A DNA stretch of 64,000 nt from RUG572 sp964386385 (GTDB lineage: Bacteria; Verrucomicrobiota; Kiritimatiellia; RFP12; UBA1067): NCBI GenBank assembly GCA_964386385.1, contig CAYLRN010000009.1, positions 38,626-102,625 on the forward strand, read 5' to 3'. Below the pieces are notes generated by a model that did not search any database, was not told the origin of the DNA, and saw only the letters and a program-made list of their open reading frames with translations. This document shows positions 15,638-23,580 of the stretch, piece after piece; position 1 is the stretch's first letter; each line of letters begins with the position of its first letter. Position numbers and translations under genes: made by a program.

Positions 15638-17287
15638 ATGGCGAAAAGGAAGAAATCTCCGCTGATTCCGTATCTCAACGCGGCGGCAAACCTCTATGGG
15701 GCGTTGGCGGTGGACGACTTCTGCCGCATTTACAACGGCTATCTGCTGGACCGGAACGACGGGAGGGAATTCCTCATCTGGCAGGACAAGGTGGAGGATG
15801 CGATGTCGGCCGCGCTCTCGAAGATCGACGGCGACGTTCCGTTCGACGAGGTGGGCTTCCTGCGCTACGAGCATGACGACGGAACGGTCTACGTCGTCAG
15901 CCGCGACATGTTCTCAAAGGAGGATGACGAGGGGGAATGCGCCGACGACATTCTCGTCAACAGGATGCTGCAGGACAGGCGTGGTCAGATAGACCTCGCA
16001 GTCCTTCCCGAAGAGGATTTTCTGAAGTACCAGGACAAGGACTGGCTGCCGGAAACGGAAAACGTCAAGGTCATGCGCGACATGCTTCTGAAGAGGTACG
16101 AATCCATGGGCGTGGGCAAGGCCGCTGCGGAGGACGACTTCTCCACCTTCGTCTTTCTAGCCAGGTCGAGCGCCGACCCCTCCGCCCTATGGTATTTCGC
16201 ATGCGTAAAGCTCGACGCCTTTGCCCCCGAGAGCTCTGAGGACATTGCGTTCGTCAACTGCCTGATGCGCTTTATGTGCGACGTCCCCGTCTGGAGCTAT
16301 CTTGGCCATTCGCGGAACGGCCTGATCGAACTGGGAGTCTTTACGGAGAAGGAGTGCGAAGCGGAACTGGTGGATTCGGTGGCGCGCGCGCGCGACAAGG
16401 CCATTGAATTGGCGGAACGGTACGACCGGGACGAGGAAGACGACCGGGACGACGAAGAGGAAGACGTCCTGGACGAGGACGATGACTGGGACGAAGAGGA
16501 GGAGGACTGGGACGAGGAGGAGGACGGCGAGGAAGACGAAGAGGACGCCGGGAGGCGGGAGAAGGAAGAGGCGGAAGACCGGGAATTTGTCGCCACGCTG
16601 CCGCCCGCCGGATGTCCCGACCACGAGGTCGACTTTTCATTCGTCAACGACGACGCCATGCAGAAGAAGACGCTGGAGAGTTTTCTGGACGTCCAGTCGA
16701 TAGTCGACGATTTCGTCGATTGCGTATTGATGGATGAGGTCAAGAAGTCTGAACTGGCCGCGGCGGAGAAGCGTCTTGGGTTTGGGAAGCCGACGTCGGA
16801 GAGCATGGCGCTTGCCGTCGACTTCTATGCGGCCGTCTTCGGCAAGGACGGAAAGAAGTCTCCGCTCGCTCGTCTGCTTGCGGAAAGGGAGACGTTCGAC
16901 GTGATCGACCGCGCGGCGCTCGACTACCTCGCGAACGTCCGCTACGCCTGGCTGGAGGCGCTGGCCGTGAAAAGGGGGTTGGGCGTCAGGTGCCGCGATC
17001 TGGTGACGGGGAAGGAACTCTTTCTCATGGAGCCCGACTTCAGCCAGAAGGTCGACGTCAAGGGCATGACGGTCTGCGGCCCGATTGCGCCGATGGGAGA
17101 TGTCTACTTCATGCCGGACTTCCCCTGTCCGGTCCGCTTCAGGACGTCGGAAAGCGTCCATCGTGAAGTCAGGGAGGCACTTGGGCTTCCCCTGGAAGGT
17201 CCGCTCTCGCTCTCCCCGGAGGACGAGGCGCGCTTCGCCGCCGAGGCGATTTCGCGGGTCTACATGGCCGGCGGCCTCGAGGATTAA
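15638..17287 (+). CDS. Unrecognised 549-residue protein with an extreme acidic tract
   Basis: I do not recognise a family. The ATG at 15638 follows GGAAGTG and is better than 15605. There is no signal peptide or membrane segment. Residues about 265-325 form a nearly uninterrupted Asp/Glu stretch (DEEEEDWDEEEDGEEDEED) that also contains repeated DDWDEEE units and separates two folded-looking halves. The N-terminal half has LIPYLNAAANLYGALAVDDFCRIYN, the C-terminal half VKRGLGVRCRDLVTGKELFLME, which resembles the beta-strand tail of SEC-C-type accessory proteins. Its taa stop lies inside the first octamer of the repeat that precedes the AAA/PD-(D/E)XK gene. Confidence 0.75.
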   Translation: MAKRKKSPLIPYLNAAANLYGALAVDDFCRIYNGYLLDRNDGREFLIWQDKVEDAMSAALSKIDGDVPFDEVGFLRYEHDDGTVYVVSRDMFSKEDDEGECADDILVNRMLQDRRGQIDLAVLPEEDFLKYQDKDWLPETENVKVMRDMLLKRYESMGVGKAAAEDDFSTFVFLARSSADPSALWYFACVKLDAFAPESSEDIAFVNCLMRFMCDVPVWSYLGHSRNGLIELGVFTEKECEAELVDSVARARDKAIELAERYDRDEEDDRDDEEEDVLDEDDDWDEEEEDWDEEEDGEEDEEDAGRREKEEAEDREFVATLPPAGCPDHEVDFSFVNDDAMQKKTLESFLDVQSIVDDFVDCVLMDEVKKSELAAAEKRLGFGKPTSESMALAVDFYAAVFGKDGKKSPLARLLAERETFDVIDRAALDYLANVRYAWLEALAVKRGLGVRCRDLVTGKELFLMEPDFSQKVDVKGMTVCGPIAPMGDVYFMPDFPCPVRFRTSESVHREVREALGLPLEGPLSLSPEDEARFAAEAISRVYMAGGLED

Positions 17288-17387
17288 GTGGTTATGTGCA
17301 GGTCGGACGTCGGGCAGGCGCAACTTAACCACCAGCCCACCTGCCCACCTGCCCACTTGACCACTTAACCACTTAACCACTTAATGG
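17282..17387. repeat. Octamer array and flank shared with the second AAA/PD-(D/E)XK copy
   Basis: GATTAAGTGGTTATGTGC, then GCAGGTCGGACGTCGGGC, then a run of ACTTAACC octamers. The same order and nearly the same bases occur at 40118-40192 before the second AAA/PD-(D/E)XK gene. The right part holds ACTTGACC ACTTAACC ACTTAACC ACTTAATG in tandem. Confidence 0.8.
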
Positions 17388-17393
17388 TATAAT
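17365..17393 (+). promoter_or_regulatory. Promoter inside the octamer array; leaderless start predicted
   Basis: TTAACC (17365-17370), supplied by the octamers, is 17 bases from a perfect TATAAT (17388-17393), which is itself preceded by TG (TGGTATAAT, extended -10). Only seven bases separate the -10 box from the ATG at 17401, so transcription should begin at or next to the start codon. No Shine-Dalgarno sequence is present. Confidence 0.65.
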
Positions 17394-17400
17394 GGCTGAC

Positions 17401-19170
17401 ATGGAAGAACACGAGCCGAAGAGAATAGCCTACGGCGTGATCAACTACGCCGAGCTCGTCCGCGAATGCCACTTCGTGGACAACACCGCGCACCTCCGCG
17501 CGCTCGAGCGCGTGAAGACGCCCATCTTCCTGCGCCCGAAGCGCTTCGGCAAGTCGCTCTGGTGCTCCATGCTCGGCTACTACTACGACGTGAAGGAGAA
17601 GGGCAGCTTCGCGGAGCTCTTCGGCAGGACGGACATCGGACGGCGCCCCACGCCGCTCGCGAACTCGTTCCTCGTGATAAAGTTCGACTTCTCCGTGATC
17701 ACCGTCGGTACGCTCGCGGAAATAGAGCGTGAATTCTTCACGCACGTGAAGGGCTGCGTCGGGAACTTCGCGGCGCACTACGGCGACCTTGCGGACTGGT
17801 CGTCCGCGCTTGGGATGTCGACCCCGGCTTCCATGATCGCGGAGGTCCGCAATGTCGTCGCCCGCAACGGTCTCCCGCCGCTGTACGCGATCGTGGACGA
17901 GTACGACAACTTCACGAACGAACTGGTGGTGTCCGGACGCGACGCGGACTACGACGCCGTGTGCGGACACGACGGCGGGGCGGTGCGCGAATCGTTCTTC
18001 AAGGCGTTCTTCAAGTCGTTCAAGGCGGGGCTCGCCGACGGCACGGTCGGGCGCACGTACTTCACGGGCGTGCTGCCCATCACGCTCGACGACCTTTCGA
18101 GCGGGTTCAACGTCGGCACCGTCGTGAGCCTCAACCCGGAGTTCATCTCCATGGTCGGGTTCACGCAGAGGCAGGTCGAGCGCTACGTGGACGACGTGTT
18201 CGCCGACTTCGGGTTCGACCCGGCCTTGAAGCCCACCGTCCTCTCCGACATGAAGGCGTTCTACGACGGCTACCGCTTCACGCCCGAATCCGAACCGCTC
18301 TACAACGCGACGATCTGCAACTGGTACGTGTTCAACCTCGTCTCGAACGGCGGCCGCCCGCCGACGTACGTGATCGACGCGAACCTGCGGACTGACGTCG
18401 GCTGGGTCCGCCGCCTCGGCGGGTCGAACGACAGGGTGCGCGACCGCGTCCGCGCCTACGTCGAGCGCGGGGAGGGCGAGGACGCCGATTCGGGCGGACT
18501 CTCCGCGAAGTTCGGGCGCGTGAAGTTCTTCTCGAAGGAGTTCTTCCCGTACGCGCTCTACTACCTTGGGCTTCTCACGTTCGAGAACAGGTTCAGGATG
18601 CAGATTCCGAACCTCATGGTCCGGAACATGTTCGTGGACTACTACGACGAGCTGACGCAGGTGTCCAACGGCGCGGAGGCGAGCCGCCACTTCCTCGCCG
18701 CCGCCGAGTCGCTCGCCCTTGGCGACGGCACGTGGAGGGGCCTCTTCGCGGCGTTCTGGGAGCACTACGTGAAGGCGCGGATTCCCGCGCAGGCGTTCGA
18801 CCAGATGAACGAGAACTTCTTCCGGACGACGTTCACGTCCCGCGCCTGGGACGCGCTCTGCCCGTTCTACTCGTTCGAGACGGAGTACAACACGCCCGCC
18901 GGCCGCGTGGACTTCCTCGCGACGCCGAAGCCGGGCTACCCGAAGCCGGCGATGCTGATCGAGTTCAAGTACTTCACGAACGCCGAGACCGACCGCGTCC
19001 ATGCGCTGGAGCGCACCGTCCCGGACGGGGAGACGGCGGCGCAGGCCATTCGCTACCGCGAATCGCTGAAGTCCCGCCTGACGTGGGTCTCGTCCGTCAG
19101 GACCGCCGTGATCGAGGTCTGCGGCTCCCGCGGCTGGAACTGGTTCGACGTGGAGTGCGCGGGAGATTGA
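17401..19170 (+). CDS. AAA-ATPase-like/PD-(D/E)XK nuclease-superfamily protein, copy 1
   Basis: A 589-residue member of the AAA-ATPase_like (PF09820-type) plus C-terminal PD-(D/E)XK (PF08011-type) family, common in gut anaerobes and of unknown role. The N-terminal P-loop is degenerate: FLRPKRFGKSLW (residues about 43-54). The Walker B-like motif is LYAIVDEYDNF. Near the C-terminus, GRVDFLATPK and MLIEFKYF give the D...ExK nuclease signature. The start at 17401 matches copy 2 (40206); an ATG at 17392 overlaps the -10 box. The two copies appear identical by eye over 17401-17615 and 17854-18566 but clearly differ between these tracts and near the 3' end. Confidence 0.88.
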   Translation: MEEHEPKRIAYGVINYAELVRECHFVDNTAHLRALERVKTPIFLRPKRFGKSLWCSMLGYYYDVKEKGSFAELFGRTDIGRRPTPLANSFLVIKFDFSVITVGTLAEIEREFFTHVKGCVGNFAAHYGDLADWSSALGMSTPASMIAEVRNVVARNGLPPLYAIVDEYDNFTNELVVSGRDADYDAVCGHDGGAVRESFFKAFFKSFKAGLADGTVGRTYFTGVLPITLDDLSSGFNVGTVVSLNPEFISMVGFTQRQVERYVDDVFADFGFDPALKPTVLSDMKAFYDGYRFTPESEPLYNATICNWYVFNLVSNGGRPPTYVIDANLRTDVGWVRRLGGSNDRVRDRVRAYVERGEGEDADSGGLSAKFGRVKFFSKEFFPYALYYLGLLTFENRFRMQIPNLMVRNMFVDYYDELTQVSNGAEASRHFLAAAESLALGDGTWRGLFAAFWEHYVKARIPAQAFDQMNENFFRTTFTSRAWDALCPFYSFETEYNTPAGRVDFLATPKPGYPKPAMLIEFKYFTNAETDRVHALERTVPDGETAAQAIRYRESLKSRLTWVSSVRTAVIEVCGSRGWNWFDVECAGD

Positions 19171-19227
19171 GCGGTTGAGCTGCACGAACATTCTTTTGAC
19201 AGCCGCTTAACCGCTTAATCCTTTTTA
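19166..19227. terminator. Inverted octamer repeat between convergent genes
   Basis: ATTGAGCGGTT (19166-19176) pairs with AACCGCTTAAT (19209-19219) with one G-T wobble, and CCTTTTTA follows. It overlaps the end of the AAA/PD-(D/E)XK gene and the end of the convergent AAA_14 gene. This is the best evidence that octamer pairs can serve as terminators. Confidence 0.6.
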
Positions 19228-20442
19228 TTGCGGGCAGCACCACTCCGAGAAGGGGATTACGTCGATTGTGCGGTCTCCAAAGACGAGGCGGTCGCGCTGG
19301 GCGTATGTCACAATCGTGCCGGAGTTGAACGATAGCCTTTCCATGGCACGGAGAAGTCCCCTGATTTCGCGGTCTTTGTTTTCATCCGTCAGCCTGATGC
19401 AGGTCTGGACGGCCGCTGTCACAGAGTGTCTGTCCTTCACGATGAAGTCGCATTCACCGTCGTCGTCAAAGTAGGAGATGTCCTTCGCGTTGCGGCGGAT
19501 GGCGAGATAGACCATGTTCTCGAACCGTGCGCCGTCATTCGGTATCCTTCGCGACGAAACGGCGTATTCAAGACCGGTATCCACGCAGTAGACCTTTCTG
19601 GGATTGAGGAGGCGGGATTTCCGCGAGTCGCTGCAGATCGGGACGAAGAAAAAGAGGTAGGCCTTTTCTATCCATTCGCACCATTGCGTGACGGTTGAGG
19701 CGCTTGCGACGTTCAAGGGTCTGCACATTCGTGAGGCCGTGAACCGGCATCCGACGTTTTCGACAAGATAGGCCGTCAGTTCACGCACCGCCGCGACGTC
19801 GCGGATCTTGTTGTGGACGATCACGTCTCTGTACACGATGTCGTCAAAGAGCTCCTGAAGGACAATCTCCTCGCCGGTCTGCAGATAGCGGGGGAAGCCG
19901 CCGTCATGCGCATATGCGGCGACGCTTTCCTCGGTGGGCGGCCTGTTGGTGTATTGCAGATACTCTCCGTAGGAAAACGGGAAGAGTTCCCTTGAAATGT
20001 GGCGCCCCGTCATCTTTGTCCCAAGTTCGCCCTCGAGAATGGTGGCGTTAGATCCCGAAATGCATATGTGGAAGTCTTCGTCAAGTTTCTGGCGGACGTA
20101 CTTCTCCCATCCTGCAAACTGGTCCACTTCGTCGAAGAACAGCCGCCTTGCGCCAGATCGCTCGATCAGCGCATCGAGACGGACGGTATCGCGCATCTCG
20201 AATTGCGTCAGAAGCGGCGATTCGAAATTGACGAAGAACCATGGTTCGTCCTTTGCGTGAATCCGCTGTCTCATGAGAGTGGACTTTCCGCATCGGCGTA
20301 CGCCGGTTATGTCCAGGACGTGTGAATCCAGCAATGCTTCGTTGAACGTGAACATCCGCGCCTGTCCATCGTCCTTTCTTTCCTCGGTCAGACGCTGCCT
20401 GTCGATGATTGCCGCAAGTTCAGATTCAAGGATCATTGGCAT
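19225..20442 (-). CDS. AAA_14/DUF4143-type ATPase
   Basis: A 405-residue protein of the widespread AAA_14 plus DUF4143 family. Walker A is ITGVRRCGKSTLM, Walker B RRLFFDEVDQFAGW, with sensor-like CISGSNA and the FPFSYGEYL segment typical of the family. The DUF4143 half (VENVGCRFTASRMCRPL, KVYCVDTGL, RFENMVYLAI) ends with a PD-(D/E)XK-like ECDFIV followed by AAVQ. Function in the family is unknown; membership in defence and toxin-antitoxin neighbourhoods is frequent. AAAAGGACG supports the start. It converges on the AAA/PD-(D/E)XK gene and diverges from the R-M operon. Confidence 0.88.
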   Translation of the reverse strand: MPMILESELAAIIDRQRLTEERKDDGQARMFTFNEALLDSHVLDITGVRRCGKSTLMRQRIHAKDEPWFFVNFESPLLTQFEMRDTVRLDALIERSGARRLFFDEVDQFAGWEKYVRQKLDEDFHICISGSNATILEGELGTKMTGRHISRELFPFSYGEYLQYTNRPPTEESVAAYAHDGGFPRYLQTGEEIVLQELFDDIVYRDVIVHNKIRDVAAVRELTAYLVENVGCRFTASRMCRPLNVASASTVTQWCEWIEKAYLFFFVPICSDSRKSRLLNPRKVYCVDTGLEYAVSSRRIPNDGARFENMVYLAIRRNAKDISYFDDDGECDFIVKDRHSVTAAVQTCIRLTDENKDREIRGLLRAMERLSFNSGTIVTYAQRDRLVFGDRTIDVIPFSEWCCPQ

Positions 20443-20460
20443 CGTCCTTTTTATTAGTTT

Positions 20461-20486
20461 GCCATTCGCCTATTTAGGCGTTTGGC
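20461..20486. promoter_or_regulatory. 26-base dyad, candidate operator of the AAA_14 gene
   Basis: GCCATTCGCCTATTTAGGCG plus TTTGGC is symmetric about 20473.5: GCCA pairs with TGGC and CGCCTA with TAGGCG, with two mismatched positions between. It lies between the leftward extended -10 and the start codon at 20442, a position suited to repression or an mRNA hairpin. Confidence 0.5.
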
Positions 20487-20721
20487 ATTAGTGTATCATA
20501 ATGGCGCTGCGCGGACAAGCGGCAATGGCCGTCAGGCCGCGGAGTTTTTCCCTCACGGAAGGGTGAATTTCGCCACCAACAACCATCTAAATTTTATTCG
20601 ATCTATTACTCAAGGTGAATGGGCGGTGACAAGTGTGTCATGGGGGAAATATATGGGGACTTGCCAGTTATGCGGTTGCAAATTTTATCTTTAAGGGGGA
20701 TTGAAATATTTACAAGGGGTA

Positions 20722-20750
20722 TTGGCTGTGGACTTCGTTTATGGTATCAT
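20722..20750 (+). promoter_or_regulatory. Promoter of the XRE - methyltransferase - nuclease operon
   Basis: TTGGCT (20722-20727), 17 bases, TATCAT (20745-20750). The leader to 20812 is about 55 bases. GTGGAC and GTCCCAC on either side of the -10 box form an imperfect dyad that could be a controller site. Confidence 0.5.
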
Positions 20751-20811
20751 GTCCCACGAATGGAGTTAGAACTGAAGAAAGACGGCAGCGCTTTGGAATT
20801 GAGGCTTCGAT

Positions 20812-21039
20812 ATGGCATTAAGTTATAAGAGATTATGGAAATTGCTCATCGATCGAGATCTGAAGCGGAAAGACCTCCATCGCATTTCCGGCGTGTCGTC
20901 TGCTACGCTTGCGAAGATGTCTCGCGGGGAAAGCGTTGCGGCGTCCATTCTTGACAGAATATGCCTTTCCCTGAATTGCGATATTTCAGAGGTCGTTGAG
21001 GTAGTGCCGCAAGACTGCCCCAAAGCACCATCGAATTAA
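20812..21039 (+). CDS. Small XRE-family (Cro/C1 HTH) regulator of the R-M operon
   Basis: A 75-residue helix-turn-helix protein: LWKLLIDRDLKRKDLHRISG, then SSATLAKMSRGESV as the recognition helix region, then ILDRICLSLNCDISEVVEVV. It is the same type as the XRE gene at 60392, with matching spacing throughout. In R-M operons such proteins time nuclease expression (C proteins); here the role is inferred from position, 17 bases upstream of the methyltransferase. GAGG precedes the start. Confidence 0.85.
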   Translation: MALSYKRLWKLLIDRDLKRKDLHRISGVSSATLAKMSRGESVAASILDRICLSLNCDISEVVEVVPQDCPKAPSN

Positions 21040-21056
21040 AGGCCGGGAAGACGTAT

Positions 21057-22151
21057 ATGAAGAACACCATGGACAACAGGCCTTTAACCTGCATCGATCT
21101 TTTTTGCGGGTGCGGAGGTCTCTCGTTGGGATTTCGCAATGCCGGATTCAACGTCGTCGCCGGCATAGATTCATGGAAGGACGCACTTGTCACCCACAGG
21201 AAGAATCTGCCCGAATCTCTGGCGGTTTGCGCCGATCTCTTTTCGTTTACCCCCCATGAATTGAAAAGCAGGCATGGCGTTTCCGATGTGGACGTCATTG
21301 TCGGCGGTCCGCCGTGCCAGGGGTTTTCCATAGCGGGAAAACGCATCGTCGATGACAAGCGAAACAAGCTGTACAAGTCCTTTGTCGAGTTTGTCCGCTG
21401 CTATCGGCCAAGGGCGTTTGTCATGGAAAACGTGCCTAATTTGCTGTCGCTCGCCGGCGGTGTCGTCAGGGATGCGATAATGGCGGATTTCACGAATATC
21501 GGCTACAGGGTCGTCTACAAGGTGTTGACTGCCTCCGATTACGGGACGCCGCAAAACCGGCGGCGTGTTTTCTTTGTCGGACTGAAGAACGACATCTCTG
21601 CCGAATTCGAATTTCCAAAGGCAGAATTCGGGACCGACGAGAGGCCCTGCGTAACCTGCAGGGAGGCCATATCAGACCTCGATTTCATAGGCGATACGGG
21701 ACTGCTCCCCGAAATCGCTGAATACCAAGTTCCGCCGCAATCGGAATTCCAAAAGGTCGTTCGTTCGGGTTCTGCGCATCTTTTGAATCATGTCGCCACG
21801 ATTCACACGGAACAGACGCGTCGGATCATCGGCATGGTTCCTGACGGCGGCAACTACAAAGACCTGCCCGAGGAGCTGTGGAGCACTCGGAAAGTCCATA
21901 TCGCGTGGACAAGGATGAGAAGCGACAGACCATGCTTCACCATTGACTGTGGACACAACCACCACTTCCATTATTCCGCCAACCGCGTTCCGACCGTGCG
22001 TGAAGCCGCGCGAATCCAGTCTTTCCCGGACACTTTTGAGATTGTGGGGATAAAGACCAGCCAGCTGAAACAGGTCGGCAATGCGGTGCCCCCGATGTTG
22101 GCAAAGGCGGTGGCGACAAGTCTCATCAGGACTTTGACGAAAGAGGATTGA
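21057..22151 (+). CDS. DNA (cytosine-5-)-methyltransferase, first of the two-methylase R-M operon
   Basis: A 364-residue m5C methyltransferase. Motif I is CIDLFCGCGGLSLGF; motif IV VGGPPCQGFS with catalytic C87; motif VI MENVPNLL; motif VIII PQNRRRVFFVG; motif X QVGNAVPPMLA. The target-recognition region lies roughly between residues 190 and 310. One base separates its stop from the nuclease gene, so the two are co-translated. Its codon usage is less GC-biased than the surrounding metabolic genes, consistent with transfer. Confidence 0.93.
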   Translation: MKNTMDNRPLTCIDLFCGCGGLSLGFRNAGFNVVAGIDSWKDALVTHRKNLPESLAVCADLFSFTPHELKSRHGVSDVDVIVGGPPCQGFSIAGKRIVDDKRNKLYKSFVEFVRCYRPRAFVMENVPNLLSLAGGVVRDAIMADFTNIGYRVVYKVLTASDYGTPQNRRRVFFVGLKNDISAEFEFPKAEFGTDERPCVTCREAISDLDFIGDTGLLPEIAEYQVPPQSEFQKVVRSGSAHLLNHVATIHTEQTRRIIGMVPDGGNYKDLPEELWSTRKVHIAWTRMRSDRPCFTIDCGHNHHFHYSANRVPTVREAARIQSFPDTFEIVGIKTSQLKQVGNAVPPMLAKAVATSLIRTLTKED

Positions 22152-22152
22152 G

Positions 22153-23580
22153 ATGTACAACCACACAAGACAGCTTCGCTGCGATTTCATTCGCGGGAAA
22201 TCCCAAAAGGAAATGGACGACATGCTGTCTTTATACGCAAAGGCCGTAGAGGCGTCCTGTCCATGTGAATCCGATTCGTTCCCGAAACGGTTTGACGCAG
22301 AGATTTCGCGCTTGCTGCCTTCTGCGACGCCCAAGACGATTGCCAACCATAGAACGGAGATCGCCGGGAAGTTGCTCGGTCTGTTTTTTGAACAGGATGG
22401 CACGGTACATGAATCCGACCGGAACAAGAAGTTTCTTCAGGATTCGGACCAGCCCGCCCTGTTCAAAGACATCTGCTTCAAGCACCAGTTCCCGACCGGA
22501 GTCCAAAAAATTGCAACCGTTTGCGAGAAGGTTGAAGATGGAATGAATTTCCGTCCTTATCCATTCATCCTGTCCCTATTGAAAATGGCGGAAGACAGGT
22601 CTTTGCAGTTGACTGCCAAGGACATTGGCTATTATGTTCTCAATTCTGCCGACGCATTAAAGGGCAAAGCCAATCCACAGGAGGTCTTTGACGCCATCCA
22701 AAGGGATAAGGTCAAAGGAATTGCGCGGGAGATTCCGTCAAACGGCAAGGCATCGTCCTTTGTGTTCCAGCACATTCGTGAGCAGATGAATTACCTTGAA
22801 CTGGCCAATCTGATCTATATGGGTCGGGATGGCGGAATCCATTTGAACCATTACGAGGACACCGCCATATCCGCGTTCACGGTCGAAGTGGGAAAGGGAT
22901 TGCTGTTCGATTTCCGCAAATACGACCTTGCAAGCCAGGACGGACGAAAACAGGCATGTTGCGATTGGGGCAAGTACTATGGCGAACTTTCAACGCCGGC
23001 GATCAAAGGGGAATTCGTCACCAATGCGGCGGCAATAGTCAACAAGCCTGGCGAAACGCCGCCCGCTCCACAGTCCGCTACCGCGCAGGGGTCAAACGCT
23101 GTCGCAATCGGAGACGAGGGCGAGGATGTCGTGTTCAAATATGAAAGGGCGCGGGTAAAGGCCTACAATTCGCACCTTGTCAACCGTGTGCTTTCACTTG
23201 GGAAAACGAAGGGGCTTGGCTATGACATCCAGTCTGTCGTGGCGACTCCCGGACCAACGGCTGAATACAGCAAATACATCGAAGTGAAGTCGACAAAGCG
23301 CGTGACAGTGCCAGACGTCAGAGACAGTTCGTGGTTTGACAGTTTCACCATGACACGAAACGAATATCTGGCGGCGCGGCAGCATGGGGAACTATATTCC
23401 GTTTTCAGGGTCTATTTCACGCGGGGCGGCATTTCCTTTCACGTCATTGAGAACATCCCGCAGAAGACGGCTGCCGGAAAAATCGAAGTGACGCCGATTG
23501 CCTACAGAGTGGACTTTTCGGGCAAGTCAATAGACACGGTGATCTCGACCGGTTCCGTTCAGGAGATGACAAATGCTTAA
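22153..23580 (+). CDS. Predicted restriction endonuclease with C-terminal DUF3883-type nuclease domain
   Basis: A 475-residue protein. Residues 1 to about 310 are unassigned and probably hold target recognition. The C-terminal part fits DUF3883, a PD-(D/E)XK-like fold: KYERARVKAYNSHLVNRV, LGYDIQSV (D358) and KYIEVKSTKR (E377, K379), the D...ExK catalytic set. A Pro/Ala/Gln linker (PGETPPAPQSATAQG) separates the halves. It lies between two m5C methyltransferases, overlapping the second by eight bases. The nuclease assignment rests on motif plus context; no relative of known specificity is recognised. Confidence 0.75.
   Translation: MYNHTRQLRCDFIRGKSQKEMDDMLSLYAKAVEASCPCESDSFPKRFDAEISRLLPSATPKTIANHRTEIAGKLLGLFFEQDGTVHESDRNKKFLQDSDQPALFKDICFKHQFPTGVQKIATVCEKVEDGMNFRPYPFILSLLKMAEDRSLQLTAKDIGYYVLNSADALKGKANPQEVFDAIQRDKVKGIAREIPSNGKASSFVFQHIREQMNYLELANLIYMGRDGGIHLNHYEDTAISAFTVEVGKGLLFDFRKYDLASQDGRKQACCDWGKYYGELSTPAIKGEFVTNAAAIVNKPGETPPAPQSATAQGSNAVAIGDEGEDVVFKYERARVKAYNSHLVNRVLSLGKTKGLGYDIQSVVATPGPTAEYSKYIEVKSTKRVTVPDVRDSSWFDSFTMTRNEYLAARQHGELYSVFRVYFTRGGISFHVIENIPQKTAAGKIEVTPIAYRVDFSGKSIDTVISTGSVQEMTNA

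Larger units (their letters stand above)
20443..20811. other. Divergent intergenic region between the AAA_14 gene and the R-M operon
   Basis: This 369-base stretch is AT-richer than its surroundings. It holds a leftward TGATACACT extended -10 (complement of 20494-20502), the dyad at 20461-20486, and a rightward promoter at 20722-20750. Between about 20500 and 20700 I see no gene, tRNA or hairpin of note. Confidence 0.6.
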
